Source: Pontibaca methylaminivorans (GTDB taxonomy: Bacteria > Pseudomonadota > Alphaproteobacteria > Rhodobacterales > Rhodobacteraceae). Taken from it: a DNA stretch of 64,000 bases. The stretch is from the NCBI RefSeq assembly GCF_900156525.1, contig NZ_FTPS01000001.1, positions 248,001 through 312,000 on the forward strand, in the 5' to 3' direction. Positions within the stretch are counted from its first letter, which is position 1; every line of letters starts with the position of its first letter. Position numbers and translations under genes: made by a program. This document shows, in pieces, positions 37,774-45,155 of this stretch. The notes below the pieces were generated by a model. That model searched no databases, was not told the DNA's origin, and saw nothing but the letters and a program-made list of their open reading frames with translations.

Positions 37774-37961
37774 GCTTCACCCCCGATCATCTTGCCCACA
37801 TTGCGCAGTGCCGATCGAACGTAGCTGCGGGCTTCGCGCTCGGATTGGGAATAGCCGGCCGGGTGCTCGGTCGCGTCCAGGGCGAGGGTCAGGCAGTCGT
37901 GGATTTCGAAGAGGCGAGCAATAGGCAAGCCGGTAATGGCTGCTGGAACAGGCTTCCGCAT
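37770..37961 (-). CDS. Small unknown island protein
   Basis: A 63-residue protein (MRKPVPAAITGLPIARLFEI...) without recognisable domains. It is mostly helical and may be a partner of the exported protein with which it overlaps by four bases. The start at 37961 lies next to the dyad in the divergent promoter of the XRE gene, so expression may be repressed by that protein. Confidence 0.6.
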   Translation of the reverse strand: MRKPVPAAITGLPIARLFEIHDCLTLALDATEHPAGYSQSEREARSYVRSALRNVGKMIGGEA

Positions 37962-37979
37962 GACAGACTCCGTTGTCAA

Positions 37980-38011
37980 GTATGTCGGTTCTGATTACAC
38001 TGAGAACATAC
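37980..38011. promoter_or_regulatory. Dyad operator in the divergent promoter of the XRE gene
   Basis: GTTCT-N10-AGAAC (37988-38007) is nested in GTATGT ... ACATAC (37980-37985, 38006-38011), centred about 30 bases before the XRE start. It sits midway between the leftward small-gene start (37961) and the XRE start (38028), as expected for a phage-type repressor operator. Confidence 0.5.
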
Positions 38012-38027
38012 ACTAGATATTGATACC

Positions 38028-38276
38028 ATGTCAACAGGCTTGCATACAGTGATAACACCAGAGCAATGTCGCATGGCCCGAGCGGCCCTAAGACTTGGCG
38101 TTCGTGACCTTGCTACAAGGTCTGGCGTGTCAAGTATGACTATCAGTAGATTCGAGAACGGCCATTCGGGAGGGCAAGCGGTGACTTTGCGCAAGATACA
38201 AGCTGCTCTCGAGGCCGCCGGCGTCGAATTCATCGCTGAGAACGGGAGCGGAGCTGGTGTAAGGTTGATAAAGTGA
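38028..38276 (+). CDS. XRE-family transcriptional regulator
   Basis: An 82-residue Cro/CI-type helix-turn-helix protein; RMARAALRLGVRDLATRSGV and SSMTISRFENGHSGGQAVTLRKIQAALEAAGVEFI form the five-helix domain. No Shine-Dalgarno sequence precedes the ATG, and a TAGATA hexamer lies at 38014-38019, nine to fourteen bases before it, so the mRNA may be leaderless as for lambda cI. The stop overlaps the following GTG start (GTGA). Confidence 0.85.
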   Translation: MSTGLHTVITPEQCRMARAALRLGVRDLATRSGVSSMTISRFENGHSGGQAVTLRKIQAALEAAGVEFIAENGSGAGVRLIK

Positions 38277-38821
38277 GTTTTGCCACTGACTGGAGCGCGC
38301 AAGACATCGCGTTAATTCTCACAACTCTCACGACTTCGGCGGCGGCTATCGCTGGGATAATATTACCGCTGTTAGGTGCAAGATCAAATCGACGGCATGA
38401 GAGAAACGTAAGAATTCATCAAGAGTTTCGCAGCGCGTTTAATGAAATGTTAGCGGAAGCGGACAAATACGCCCTAAGCTACCGGAACGGGTTGCTCAAC
38501 ACAAAGGTGTTAGAGGCCGCCACCAAACATGGAAGAGCGCCTCAACTAGCTGATACTTCAAGCAGATACGAAGTCGCAAGGTTAACATTTGTTGCCCTCG
38601 GAAGTAGCTATGGCATCAATTCGACAAAGCTATCAACTCTGGTTCATGCTAGGTTTAGTGCTGACTTTGAGTTCTGGCGGAATAAAATTATTGCGCATGA
38701 TAATGTTGCGGCCGATACCGCATTAAGGCTAGCGATTGATAATCAGGGAGAGCTTGACAAATCTATAGGTGAAGCCTGCGAAGTTATGTGGAGTTCTCTA
38801 CAACGGAAATTTCCATGTTGA
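38273..38821 (+). CDS. Unknown membrane-anchored island protein
   Basis: A 182-residue protein starting at GTG. One membrane helix spans about residues 13-35 (IALILTTLTTSAAAIAGIILPLL). A basic stretch (RSNRRHERNVRIHQEF) follows, then a soluble helical cytosolic part to the end. It is clearly more AT-rich than the rest of the window (ATTA, TAAG codons), a sign of transfer. Translation is coupled to the XRE regulator. Such regulator-membrane pairs in prophages can act in superinfection exclusion, but nothing in the sequence proves it. Confidence 0.72.
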   Translation: MSFATDWSAQDIALILTTLTTSAAAIAGIILPLLGARSNRRHERNVRIHQEFRSAFNEMLAEADKYALSYRNGLLNTKVLEAATKHGRAPQLADTSSRYEVARLTFVALGSSYGINSTKLSTLVHARFSADFEFWRNKIIAHDNVAADTALRLAIDNQGELDKSIGEACEVMWSSLQRKFPC

Positions 38822-38833
38822 TTAACAATTGCG

Positions 38834-38868
38834 GCCGGGGGCCGGCGCATCATCCCGGTGCCCCCGGC
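38834..38868. terminator. Hairpin between the convergent membrane protein and portal genes
   Basis: GCCGGGGGC and GCCCCCGGC pair over nine bases around a 17-base loop, 12 bases after the membrane-protein stop. There is no T-tract on either side, so its terminator role is uncertain. Confidence 0.4.
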
Positions 38869-39021
38869 TCTCATCCCCGCGCCAACCTGCGCCGCGCCTG
38901 CCATAAGGAGTGAACAGGCCGCGCCATGACGGGGTTTTCGGCATGACGGTCGCCGGGCACTCGCCGTCTAATCCCAGATGCTTTTGCGGGGGGCCGCGGG
39001 GCGCATCCTTGCCCTATTCGG

Positions 39022-40683
39022 TCAATCCTCCTGCCAGTCCACGAACGCGAGCGCGTCTTCCAGGGTCGCGCCGTCAAGCCCGGCTTCCTTGGCGGTGGCA
39101 TAGGCTTGCAGCATCGCGCCGAAGGCCCGTGCCTTGCCGCCGTGGTCGAAGGCTTGCATCGGCCGCACCACATCGAGGCTGACAGCCGCGCCCAGCTTGT
39201 CGGTCGCTTCCTCGGCGATCAGGCCGGCGATGGGTTGCAGAGTCAGCTGCGCAAGATGCCGCTGCGCCTCGCGCACCATCGGCCCCGTGGTCGCGGCGTT
39301 CATGAGCCCCGGCAGGATGCCGAACGCCGCCCAGACCGATCCGCGCGCGTCCGCAAGCAGCTTGTCGGCAAGGCTTTTGTCCAGGTGCGGCGACAGCTGG
39401 TCCGGGTGCTGCCCGATGTTCGGGTTCATGCCCGCCGCCGTCGCCTGCGCCACGCCCTCGATGACAAGGGTCGAACCGCGCCGGCCCCGGAAGGCATGGC
39501 GCATGTTTTCCATGTCATCGGCCGAGCCCTCGGGCAGCGGCACGATCAGGCTGCCGAGCGGTGCATCGCGGAACACGTCGCGCAATGCGGTTTCGATCTC
39601 GTGCAGGAACTGCGCCGACACCTGGTCGAGATCGGGCTTCAGTTCCAGCGTCTCACCCGCGAACCGGCCAAGCCATACCGACAGCGCCGCCGCCACCCGC
39701 GTCGCCAGCGGCACCACGGTCAGGCGGTAAAAGGCCCGGTTCGCTTCCTGGTAATTGGCATAGGTCGCATCGCCCTGGATGCCGATCAGCATCGGCGGCA
39801 CCCCGAAGGCGAGCGCGATCTCGCGCGCCGCCGCCTCCTTGGTCTTGTGAAACTCCATGTCGCTGGGCGAAAATCCCATCGGCTTCCAGTCGAGCCCGCC
39901 CTCCAGCACCATCGGCCGCCCCGCATTGCGCGCGCCTTGGTAATTCGCCGAAATCTCGTCCGACAACCGCTGGAACTGCTCCTCGCTCATGGCGTCGCCG
40001 CTCTCGCCGCCGCGGAACACCAGCGCACCGCTCGGCCGCGCGGCATTGTCGAGCAGCGCCTTCGACCAGCGGCTTGCGCTGTTGTGAACATCAAGCGCCA
40101 TGGCCGCCGCCTGCAGCGGCGAAAGCCCGTAGTGATCGTCCTGCGGATGAAATGCCTTGATGTGACAGATCGGTGAAACCGGACCGCCCGCATCGAAACG
40201 CACCTTGCGCGCGCCCACGGCATATTCATAGGCCGCAGGCCAGCCGTTGCTGCCGGGCACCACGCTCATGCGGTCCGAGCGCAGCACATGAAGCTCCGCG
40301 GGCACCACGTGATCGTCCCCGAAGACCGCCTCGACATAGGCATTGCCGGACAGCAGCAACTGCGCGAACAGCGCCTCCAGAAGCTCGGCCCGCCCCTGCC
40401 CCGGATTGGGCTGGCGCAGCAGCCCGAGCAGCGGATGCCGCTCATAACGGCGCTCGCAATCCTGCAGCACCAGCGGCAGCGCCGCCGCCGCCTCGGCGAT
40501 CAGCTTGACGGACCGGAACCCGACCGGATTGCCGGAAAATCCGCTCCGCGTCAGCGAAACCGTGTCGCGCGGGCTCCAGGCCACCCGGCCCGCGCCGGTA
40601 TAGGCGATCACCGGCCCGGTCGCGCTTGCCTTGGCATCGGGCGCGCTCTCATCGGCCCCGCGGCGCAGGAAATCGAATATCAT
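39022..40683 (-). CDS. Chimeric phage/GTA portal protein
   Basis: A 553-residue portal protein. Residues 1-355 resemble the HK97-type portal of the Rhodobacterales GTA (RVAWSPRDTVSLTRSGF, GNPVGFRSVKLIAEAAAALPL, FGVPPMLIG, ANYQEANRAFYRL). Known GTA portals have about 395 residues. The rest resembles the C-terminal half of another phage portal family (FRGRRGSTLVIEG, ATTGPMVREAQRHLAQ). The segment FG..P.L..., then REA..., occurs twice (293-318 and 454-477). GGGAG precedes the start at 40683; an ATG five codons earlier lacks a ribosome site. Probably not a functional portal. Confidence 0.8.
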   Translation of the reverse strand: MIFDFLRRGADESAPDAKASATGPVIAYTGAGRVAWSPRDTVSLTRSGFSGNPVGFRSVKLIAEAAAALPLVLQDCERRYERHPLLGLLRQPNPGQGRAELLEALFAQLLLSGNAYVEAVFGDDHVVPAELHVLRSDRMSVVPGSNGWPAAYEYAVGARKVRFDAGGPVSPICHIKAFHPQDDHYGLSPLQAAAMALDVHNSASRWSKALLDNAARPSGALVFRGGESGDAMSEEQFQRLSDEISANYQGARNAGRPMVLEGGLDWKPMGFSPSDMEFHKTKEAAAREIALAFGVPPMLIGIQGDATYANYQEANRAFYRLTVVPLATRVAAALSVWLGRFAGETLELKPDLDQVSAQFLHEIETALRDVFRDAPLGSLIVPLPEGSADDMENMRHAFRGRRGSTLVIEGVAQATAAGMNPNIGQHPDQLSPHLDKSLADKLLADARGSVWAAFGILPGLMNAATTGPMVREAQRHLAQLTLQPIAGLIAEEATDKLGAAVSLDVVRPMQAFDHGGKARAFGAMLQAYATAKEAGLDGATLEDALAFVDWQED

Positions 40684-40808
40684 CCCAATTGCTCCCATCT
40701 GTTCTGAGCGCGACCTTGCGAACGCGCCAACCGGCCCTTCGCGAACCGTTCTGACAGGTCTTTGCTAAGGCCGCGGAAAGCGACCGCACGCTGCCTGCGC
40801 AACGGGGC

Positions 40809-42179
40809 TCAAAGCATACGCAGACGCGGCCGCAGAATCCGGCGCGAGGGCGCGATGACGAGCTCATGCAGCGCCCAGACCAGCGCATCCACCCGGTCGG
40901 GAGAGCCCGGCCCCTCGTATCCGCGCGCGGTCATGAGGCACATCTGCTCTTCCAGCAGGTCAAGCCCCGCCACATGGCGCACCCGTCCCTGTTCATAAAG
41001 CGCCGCTACGGGTTCCGCCCGCGCGGCCTTGCCCCGGCTGGCCCTGACCGCCCGGAACGGCAGCAGCGGATCCACCTGCCGCAGCACCTCCTCGACCAGT
41101 TGCCCGCCCTGGTTCACCTCGGCCACGAGCCTTGCCGCACCGAAACGCTCCATCGCCGCGATCGCGGCCCGCGCCCAGCCGAGCGGCCCGACCCCCTGCA
41201 CCGTGCAATCGGCCAGCACATAGGCGCACCAGTCCTGCGGCGGCCCCTGCGTGCAGGCGCCGGCGACGATGATGCCGCACTCATCCGCCGCCGCCCCCGC
41301 GCTCACCGCCGGGTCAAGCGCAACGACGACACGGTCCAGATCCGGCACCGTCTCGACCCGCGCCTGCTCCAGCATCGCAGTGGTCCAGAGCGCCCCTTCC
41401 GCATCCGCAAGCAGCACCCCGTCAAGCTCCTGCCGCCCGAGCCGCGTGCCGGCATAACGCGCCCGCACCTCGGTCAGGAAGGATTGCGCCAGATTCGCCC
41501 GGTTCGCCTCGGTCGGCGCATGGGTCAGCACCGTCGAGGGCGCGGCCAGCAGCCGTTTCAACACGCCCACATTGCGCGGCGTGGTGGTCACACAGGCCCG
41601 CGGTCGCTCGCCCCGGCGCAGCGCGAACTGCAGCATGTCCCAGGTCGCCTCGCCCCGGCCCCATTTGGCCAGCTCGTCCGCCCAGGCGGCATCGAACTGC
41701 GGCCCCCGAAGGCCCTCGGGGTCATGTGCCGAATAGGCCTGCGCCTCGGCCCCGTTCGGCCAGACCAGCTTGCGCTCGCTCGCCTTCCAGATCGGGCGGC
41801 GATCGGGGGGCGAACAGGCGATGATGCCGCTCTCGCCCATCACCATCACGTCGCGCACCTGATCATAGGTCTCCCCGACCAGCGCCACCCGCCGCGCCCG
41901 GCCAGAATCGAGCGGCCGGGGCCCTTCCACCTCGGCCCGCACCCACTCCGCCCCGGCGCGGGTCTTGCCGGCACCGCGCCCGCCCATGACCACCCAGGCC
42001 CGCCAGTCGCCTTCGGGGGCGATCTGGTGCGGCAGCGCCCAGAACTCGAAAAGAAAAGGGAGGGCGCAATGCCCTCCCTCCCCGATCTCATCCAGAAACC
42101 TCTCCCGGATCGCAACAGGCGCGCAGGCGAGCCAGCCTGCACCCGATTTCAAACCGAGCCCGCTCAAGGTCGAGCGCAT
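40809..42179 (-). CDS. Terminase large subunit (GTA g2-like)
   Basis: A 456-residue packaging motor. Walker A is GGRGAGKT (66-73), the Walker B pair is Asp168-Glu169 in AAWADELAKW, the coupling motif is VTTTPR, and the nuclease half starts with VVVALDPAVS. The first 60 residues (FLFEFWALPHQIAPEGDWRAW) match the GTA-type terminase. All key residues are present, so it could still be active. The start is inside the g1-like gene, as in other GTA clusters; it has another frame beyond it that is not conserved. Upstream of a portal fragment. Confidence 0.88.
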   Translation of the reverse strand: MRSTLSGLGLKSGAGWLACAPVAIRERFLDEIGEGGHCALPFLFEFWALPHQIAPEGDWRAWVVMGGRGAGKTRAGAEWVRAEVEGPRPLDSGRARRVALVGETYDQVRDVMVMGESGIIACSPPDRRPIWKASERKLVWPNGAEAQAYSAHDPEGLRGPQFDAAWADELAKWGRGEATWDMLQFALRRGERPRACVTTTPRNVGVLKRLLAAPSTVLTHAPTEANRANLAQSFLTEVRARYAGTRLGRQELDGVLLADAEGALWTTAMLEQARVETVPDLDRVVVALDPAVSAGAAADECGIIVAGACTQGPPQDWCAYVLADCTVQGVGPLGWARAAIAAMERFGAARLVAEVNQGGQLVEEVLRQVDPLLPFRAVRASRGKAARAEPVAALYEQGRVRHVAGLDLLEEQMCLMTARGYEGPGSPDRVDALVWALHELVIAPSRRILRPRLRML

Positions 42180-42432
42180 AGCCCCCCTGCGCGATTCCCG
42201 CCTGCCTGTGCTGTTGCTCGACAAGGCTTGCCTCCACTTTCAGACAGGTGCGGATCAACGCTTCGAGCGCCGCCACCTGCCGGGTTCCATTGACGATATC
42301 CGCGTCTCCCCCCGCCCTGATCCGCCTGCTCAGATCTTCCGCCTGCCAGCGCAGATTGCGAACCGAATCCTCCAGCGACGCCAGCAGTTCCGCCGTGCGC
42401 CGGATTCGCTCCTCCGGGGTCAGTAAAGTCAT
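42088..42432 (-). CDS. GTA g1-like small protein (small terminase)
   Basis: A 114-residue basic helical protein, MTLLTPEERIRRTAELLASLEDSVRNLRWQ, with 92 bases overlapping the terminase gene. The size, the position just before TerL and the helical character match GTA gene g1, which supplies the small-terminase role. A long spacing of 176 bases to the mltG stop holds a terminator, so these genes have their own promoter region. Confidence 0.72.
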   Translation of the reverse strand: MTLLTPEERIRRTAELLASLEDSVRNLRWQAEDLSRRIRAGGDADIVNGTRQVAALEALIRTCLKVEASLVEQQHRQAGIAQGGYALDLERARFEIGCRLARLRACCDPGEVSG

Positions 42433-42469
42433 GTCTGCTCATGCCCTCATGCGAAAATTGCCCCCGCAC

Positions 42470-42513
42470 GAGAAAAATGAAAAACGGCCGGCGAACCTTG
42501 TCCGCGGCCGTTT
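42470..42513 (-). terminator. Rho-independent terminator after mltG
   Basis: AAACGGCCG / CGGCCGTTT pairs nine bases with a 14-base loop (42482-42513). Leftward it runs into TTTTTCATTTTTC. It ends the fab-mltG transcript and insulates the GTA remnant from it. Confidence 0.68.
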
Positions 42514-42608
42514 GCCACCTCTCCTAGCATGTCATGATCCTTACGCGGCAGCGCGCGAAAAGTCAAGCGAAAACGCAACCTTAAGCAGAGCGATGCGCAA
42601 CGCGGGCA

Positions 42609-43763
42609 TCATTCACCCGCGGATTCGGCCTCGATGCGGCGCCAGTTCGCGACGTTGCGGTTGTGCTCGTCAAGCGTCGCGGCAAAGCTGTGCCCGCCGG
42701 TCCCGTCGGCCACGAAGAACAGGTAATCGGTCTTTTCCGGCGCCACCGCGGCCTCGAGGCTGGCCACGCCGGGATTGGCGATCGGCGTCTCCGGCAGCCC
42801 CTCGATCACATAGGTGTTCCAGGGCGTCGCCTTGCGCAATTCGCTCTGGCGCAGCCCGCGCCCCAGCACGCCCTTGCCGTTCGTGATGCCATAGATCACC
42901 GTCGGGTCGGTCTGCAGCCGCATGCCGCGTTCCAGCCGGTTGACAAAGACGCTGGCCACCTGCCCGCGCTCCTGCGGCACCCCGGTCTCCTTTTCGATGA
43001 TCGAGGCCATGATCAGCATCTGGTCCGCCGAGTCATAGGGCAACCCCTCTTCCCGTCCCTCCCAGGCGGCGGCGATGCGCAACTCCTGCCGCTGCTGCAT
43101 CCGGTCCAGCAGCGCCGCGCGCTCCATGCCGGGGGCCGCATCATAGCTGTCGGGCGCGAGATGCCCTTCGGGCGGGAGTTCCCCGACCTCCCCCTCAAGG
43201 ATGTCGATGGCCTTCAGCGCCTCGACCACCTGCCAGTTGGTCACCCCTTCGGCCAGCGCGATACGATAGCGCGTGTCGGGCTGTTTCAGCTGCTCGGCAT
43301 ATTCCTCGGGCGCCTCGTCGCTGATGGTGTCGAACTCGACCAGTTCCACGAACCGGCCCTCGGCCGGATCAAGCTGGCGCACCCGGGTCTGGGTGTGGTT
43401 CACGCCGACGCGATAGATGATCTCGGTTCCGCAGGTGCTGGCGCCGCCGCGGGTGATCTCGTCCATGATCTCGTCCATGGAGGCCCCGGGGCGGATCAGG
43501 AAGCTGCCCGCCTTCAGCTTGTCGGCCTTCTCGGTATAGCCCGCGCCGATGCGAAAGATGCTCGGATGGCGCACCGCGCCCTGCTCGGCCAGATCGCGGC
43601 TCACCCGCGCGATATTCGCGCCGCGCTCCACCCGCAGGCAGATCGCCTCGGCCAGCGGTCCCTCGGTCGTATATTGCCGCTTGCCCCAGAGGATCACGCC
43701 CCCGATCGCCAGCAAAACGATGATGAGAAAGCTGACCATGTTCGAGGCGATGCTGCGCCACAT
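42609..43763 (-). CDS. mltG: Endolytic murein transglycosylase MltG
   Basis: Cuts nascent glycan strands at the inner membrane, releasing growing peptidoglycan. The 384-residue protein has one N-terminal membrane helix (about residues 10-26), then a LysM-like region, and the YceG catalytic domain. The catalytic Glu is in IIEKETGVPQERGQVASVFVNRL, with QTDPTVIYG and PETPIANPGVASLEAAV as further blocks. Its ATG shares one base with the fabF TAA stop (TAATG), so it is coupled to fatty-acid synthesis genes, a usual arrangement. Confidence 0.95.
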   Translation of the reverse strand: MWRSIASNMVSFLIIVLLAIGGVILWGKRQYTTEGPLAEAICLRVERGANIARVSRDLAEQGAVRHPSIFRIGAGYTEKADKLKAGSFLIRPGASMDEIMDEITRGGASTCGTEIIYRVGVNHTQTRVRQLDPAEGRFVELVEFDTISDEAPEEYAEQLKQPDTRYRIALAEGVTNWQVVEALKAIDILEGEVGELPPEGHLAPDSYDAAPGMERAALLDRMQQRQELRIAAAWEGREEGLPYDSADQMLIMASIIEKETGVPQERGQVASVFVNRLERGMRLQTDPTVIYGITNGKGVLGRGLRQSELRKATPWNTYVIEGLPETPIANPGVASLEAAVAPEKTDYLFFVADGTGGHSFAATLDEHNRNVANWRRIEAESAGE

Positions 43764-45022
43764 TATGCGGGCTTTCCGAACACGAGGCTCGCATTGGTGC
43801 CGCCAAAGCCGAACGAGTTGGACAGCGCGACATCAATCTTCCGCTCGCGCTTCGCATTCGCCGCCAGGTCGACCACGGTTTCCGCCGCCGGATTATCCAG
43901 GTTGATCGTCGGCGGCGCCACCTGGTCGCGCAGCGCAAGCACCGTAAAGATTGCCTCGATCGCGCCCGCCGCGCCAAGCAGATGCCCGGTCATCGACTTG
44001 GTCGAGGACATGGTGACATCCTTCGCCGCATCGCCCATCATCCGCTCCACCGCGCGAAGCTCGATCGTGTCGGCCATGGTGCTGGTGCCGTGGGCATTGA
44101 TATAGTCGATGGCCCCGGGTTCCAGCCCCGCATGCCCGAGCGCCGCGCGCATCGCCCGCTCGGCCCCGTCGCCGTCCTCGCTCGGTGCGGTGACGTGATA
44201 GGCATCGCCCGACAGGCCATAACCCAGAATTTCAGCATAGATCGTCGCGCCGCGCGCCTTGGCGTGTTCATATTCCTCCAGCACCACGACACCCGCACCC
44301 TCGCCCATCACGAATCCGTCGCGGTCCACATCGTAGGGGCGGCTCGCCGCCTGCGGATTGTCACCGAATTTCGTGCTGAGCGCCTTGCAGGCGTTGAACC
44401 CGGCGATGCCGATTTCCGAAATCGCCGCCTCTGCGCCACCCGCGACCATCACGTCGGCATCGCCATAGCGGATCAGCCGGCTTGCATCGCCGATGGCATG
44501 GGCGCCGGTCGAACAGGCCGTGACCACCGCATGGTTCGGCCCCTTGAAGCCATAGCGGATGCTGACCTGGCCCGAAATCAGGTTGATCAGCGCCCCGGGG
44601 ATGAAGAACGGCGAAACCCGGCGCGGACCCCGCTCCTTGAGCAGGATCGCCGTGTCGGCGATGGAGCCAAGCCCCCCGATCCCCGATCCGAGCATGACGC
44701 CGGTGCGCAGCCGGTCCTCTTCGGCCTCCGGGGTCCAGCGGGCATCCCGCACCGCCATGTCCGCAGCGGCGATCCCGTAAAGGATGAAATCCGCGATCTT
44801 GCGCTGGTCTTTGGGTTCGACCCAGTCATCGGCGTTGAAGCTGCCGTCGCTGCCGTCCCCGCGCGGAACCTCGCAGGCATAGGTCGTGGCCAGCCGGCTC
44901 GGATCGAACTGCCGGATGGTCCCGGCCCCGGAACGCCCTGCAAGAATTCCCTCCCAGCTGTGCTCGACCCCGGTGCCCAGGGGCGTCACCAGCCCCAGTC
45001 CCGTAACCACAACTCTTCGCAT
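43763..45022 (-). CDS. fabF: 3-oxoacyl-[ACP] synthase II
   Basis: Condenses malonyl-ACP with acyl-ACP in fatty-acid elongation. The catalytic Cys is in VVTACSTGAHAIGDA, the two His in NAHGTSTMAD and KSMTGHLLGAAGAIE. The 419 residues and GFGGTNASLVF ending are normal. The start is the ATG of MRRVVVTGLG; upstream open frame is not similar. Transcribed after acpP and a HisA-like gene, coupled to mltG. Confidence 0.97.
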   Translation of the reverse strand: MRRVVVTGLGLVTPLGTGVEHSWEGILAGRSGAGTIRQFDPSRLATTYACEVPRGDGSDGSFNADDWVEPKDQRKIADFILYGIAAADMAVRDARWTPEAEEDRLRTGVMLGSGIGGLGSIADTAILLKERGPRRVSPFFIPGALINLISGQVSIRYGFKGPNHAVVTACSTGAHAIGDASRLIRYGDADVMVAGGAEAAISEIGIAGFNACKALSTKFGDNPQAASRPYDVDRDGFVMGEGAGVVVLEEYEHAKARGATIYAEILGYGLSGDAYHVTAPSEDGDGAERAMRAALGHAGLEPGAIDYINAHGTSTMADTIELRAVERMMGDAAKDVTMSSTKSMTGHLLGAAGAIEAIFTVLALRDQVAPPTINLDNPAAETVVDLAANAKRERKIDVALSNSFGFGGTNASLVFGKPA

Positions 45023-45155
45023 CCGCCGCCCTCTCGATTGTTCTTCCTGGCATGCCCGCTCATCAGACGCTCTTAGCCTGCGGGGGGGCAAAGGGGCAAG
45101 AGCGAGCATGGCACGGATGCGTCACCGGTCGTTCCGGCAGGGCTCCTGGCGGGAG

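Larger units (their letters stand above)
35312..39618. mobile_element. Remnant of an integrated phage or island at tRNA-Thr
   Basis: The block begins at the tRNA-Thr with an integrase. It continues with an excisionase-like HTH gene, unknown small genes, an XRE regulator with divergent promoter and an AT-richer membrane protein, and ends within a portal gene whose C-terminal part is phage-like. No capsid, tail, replication or lysis gene remains. The right end is set where the portal similarity changes; this is an inference. Confidence 0.55.
39618..42432 (-). other. Remnant of a gene transfer agent head-gene cluster
   Basis: In Rhodobacterales the GTA cluster begins g1 (small protein), g2 (terminase large), g3 (portal), then protease, capsid and tail genes. 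Here g1, g2 and the front of g3 are preserved in the expected order behind mltG, but everything after is missing. The cluster is therefore truncated and joined to the tRNA-Thr island. Confidence 0.6.

Noticed and set aside
38834-38868. Hairpin considered as the missing right attachment site (it contains TGCCCCC)
   Set aside because: It matches only seven bases of the tRNA end, in inverted orientation, too short to support recombination.
38822-38944. A 40-codon open frame on the minus strand after the portal gene
   Set aside because: It is short, has no ribosome site I trust, overlaps the hairpin and resembles no known protein. It may be a broken phage gene.
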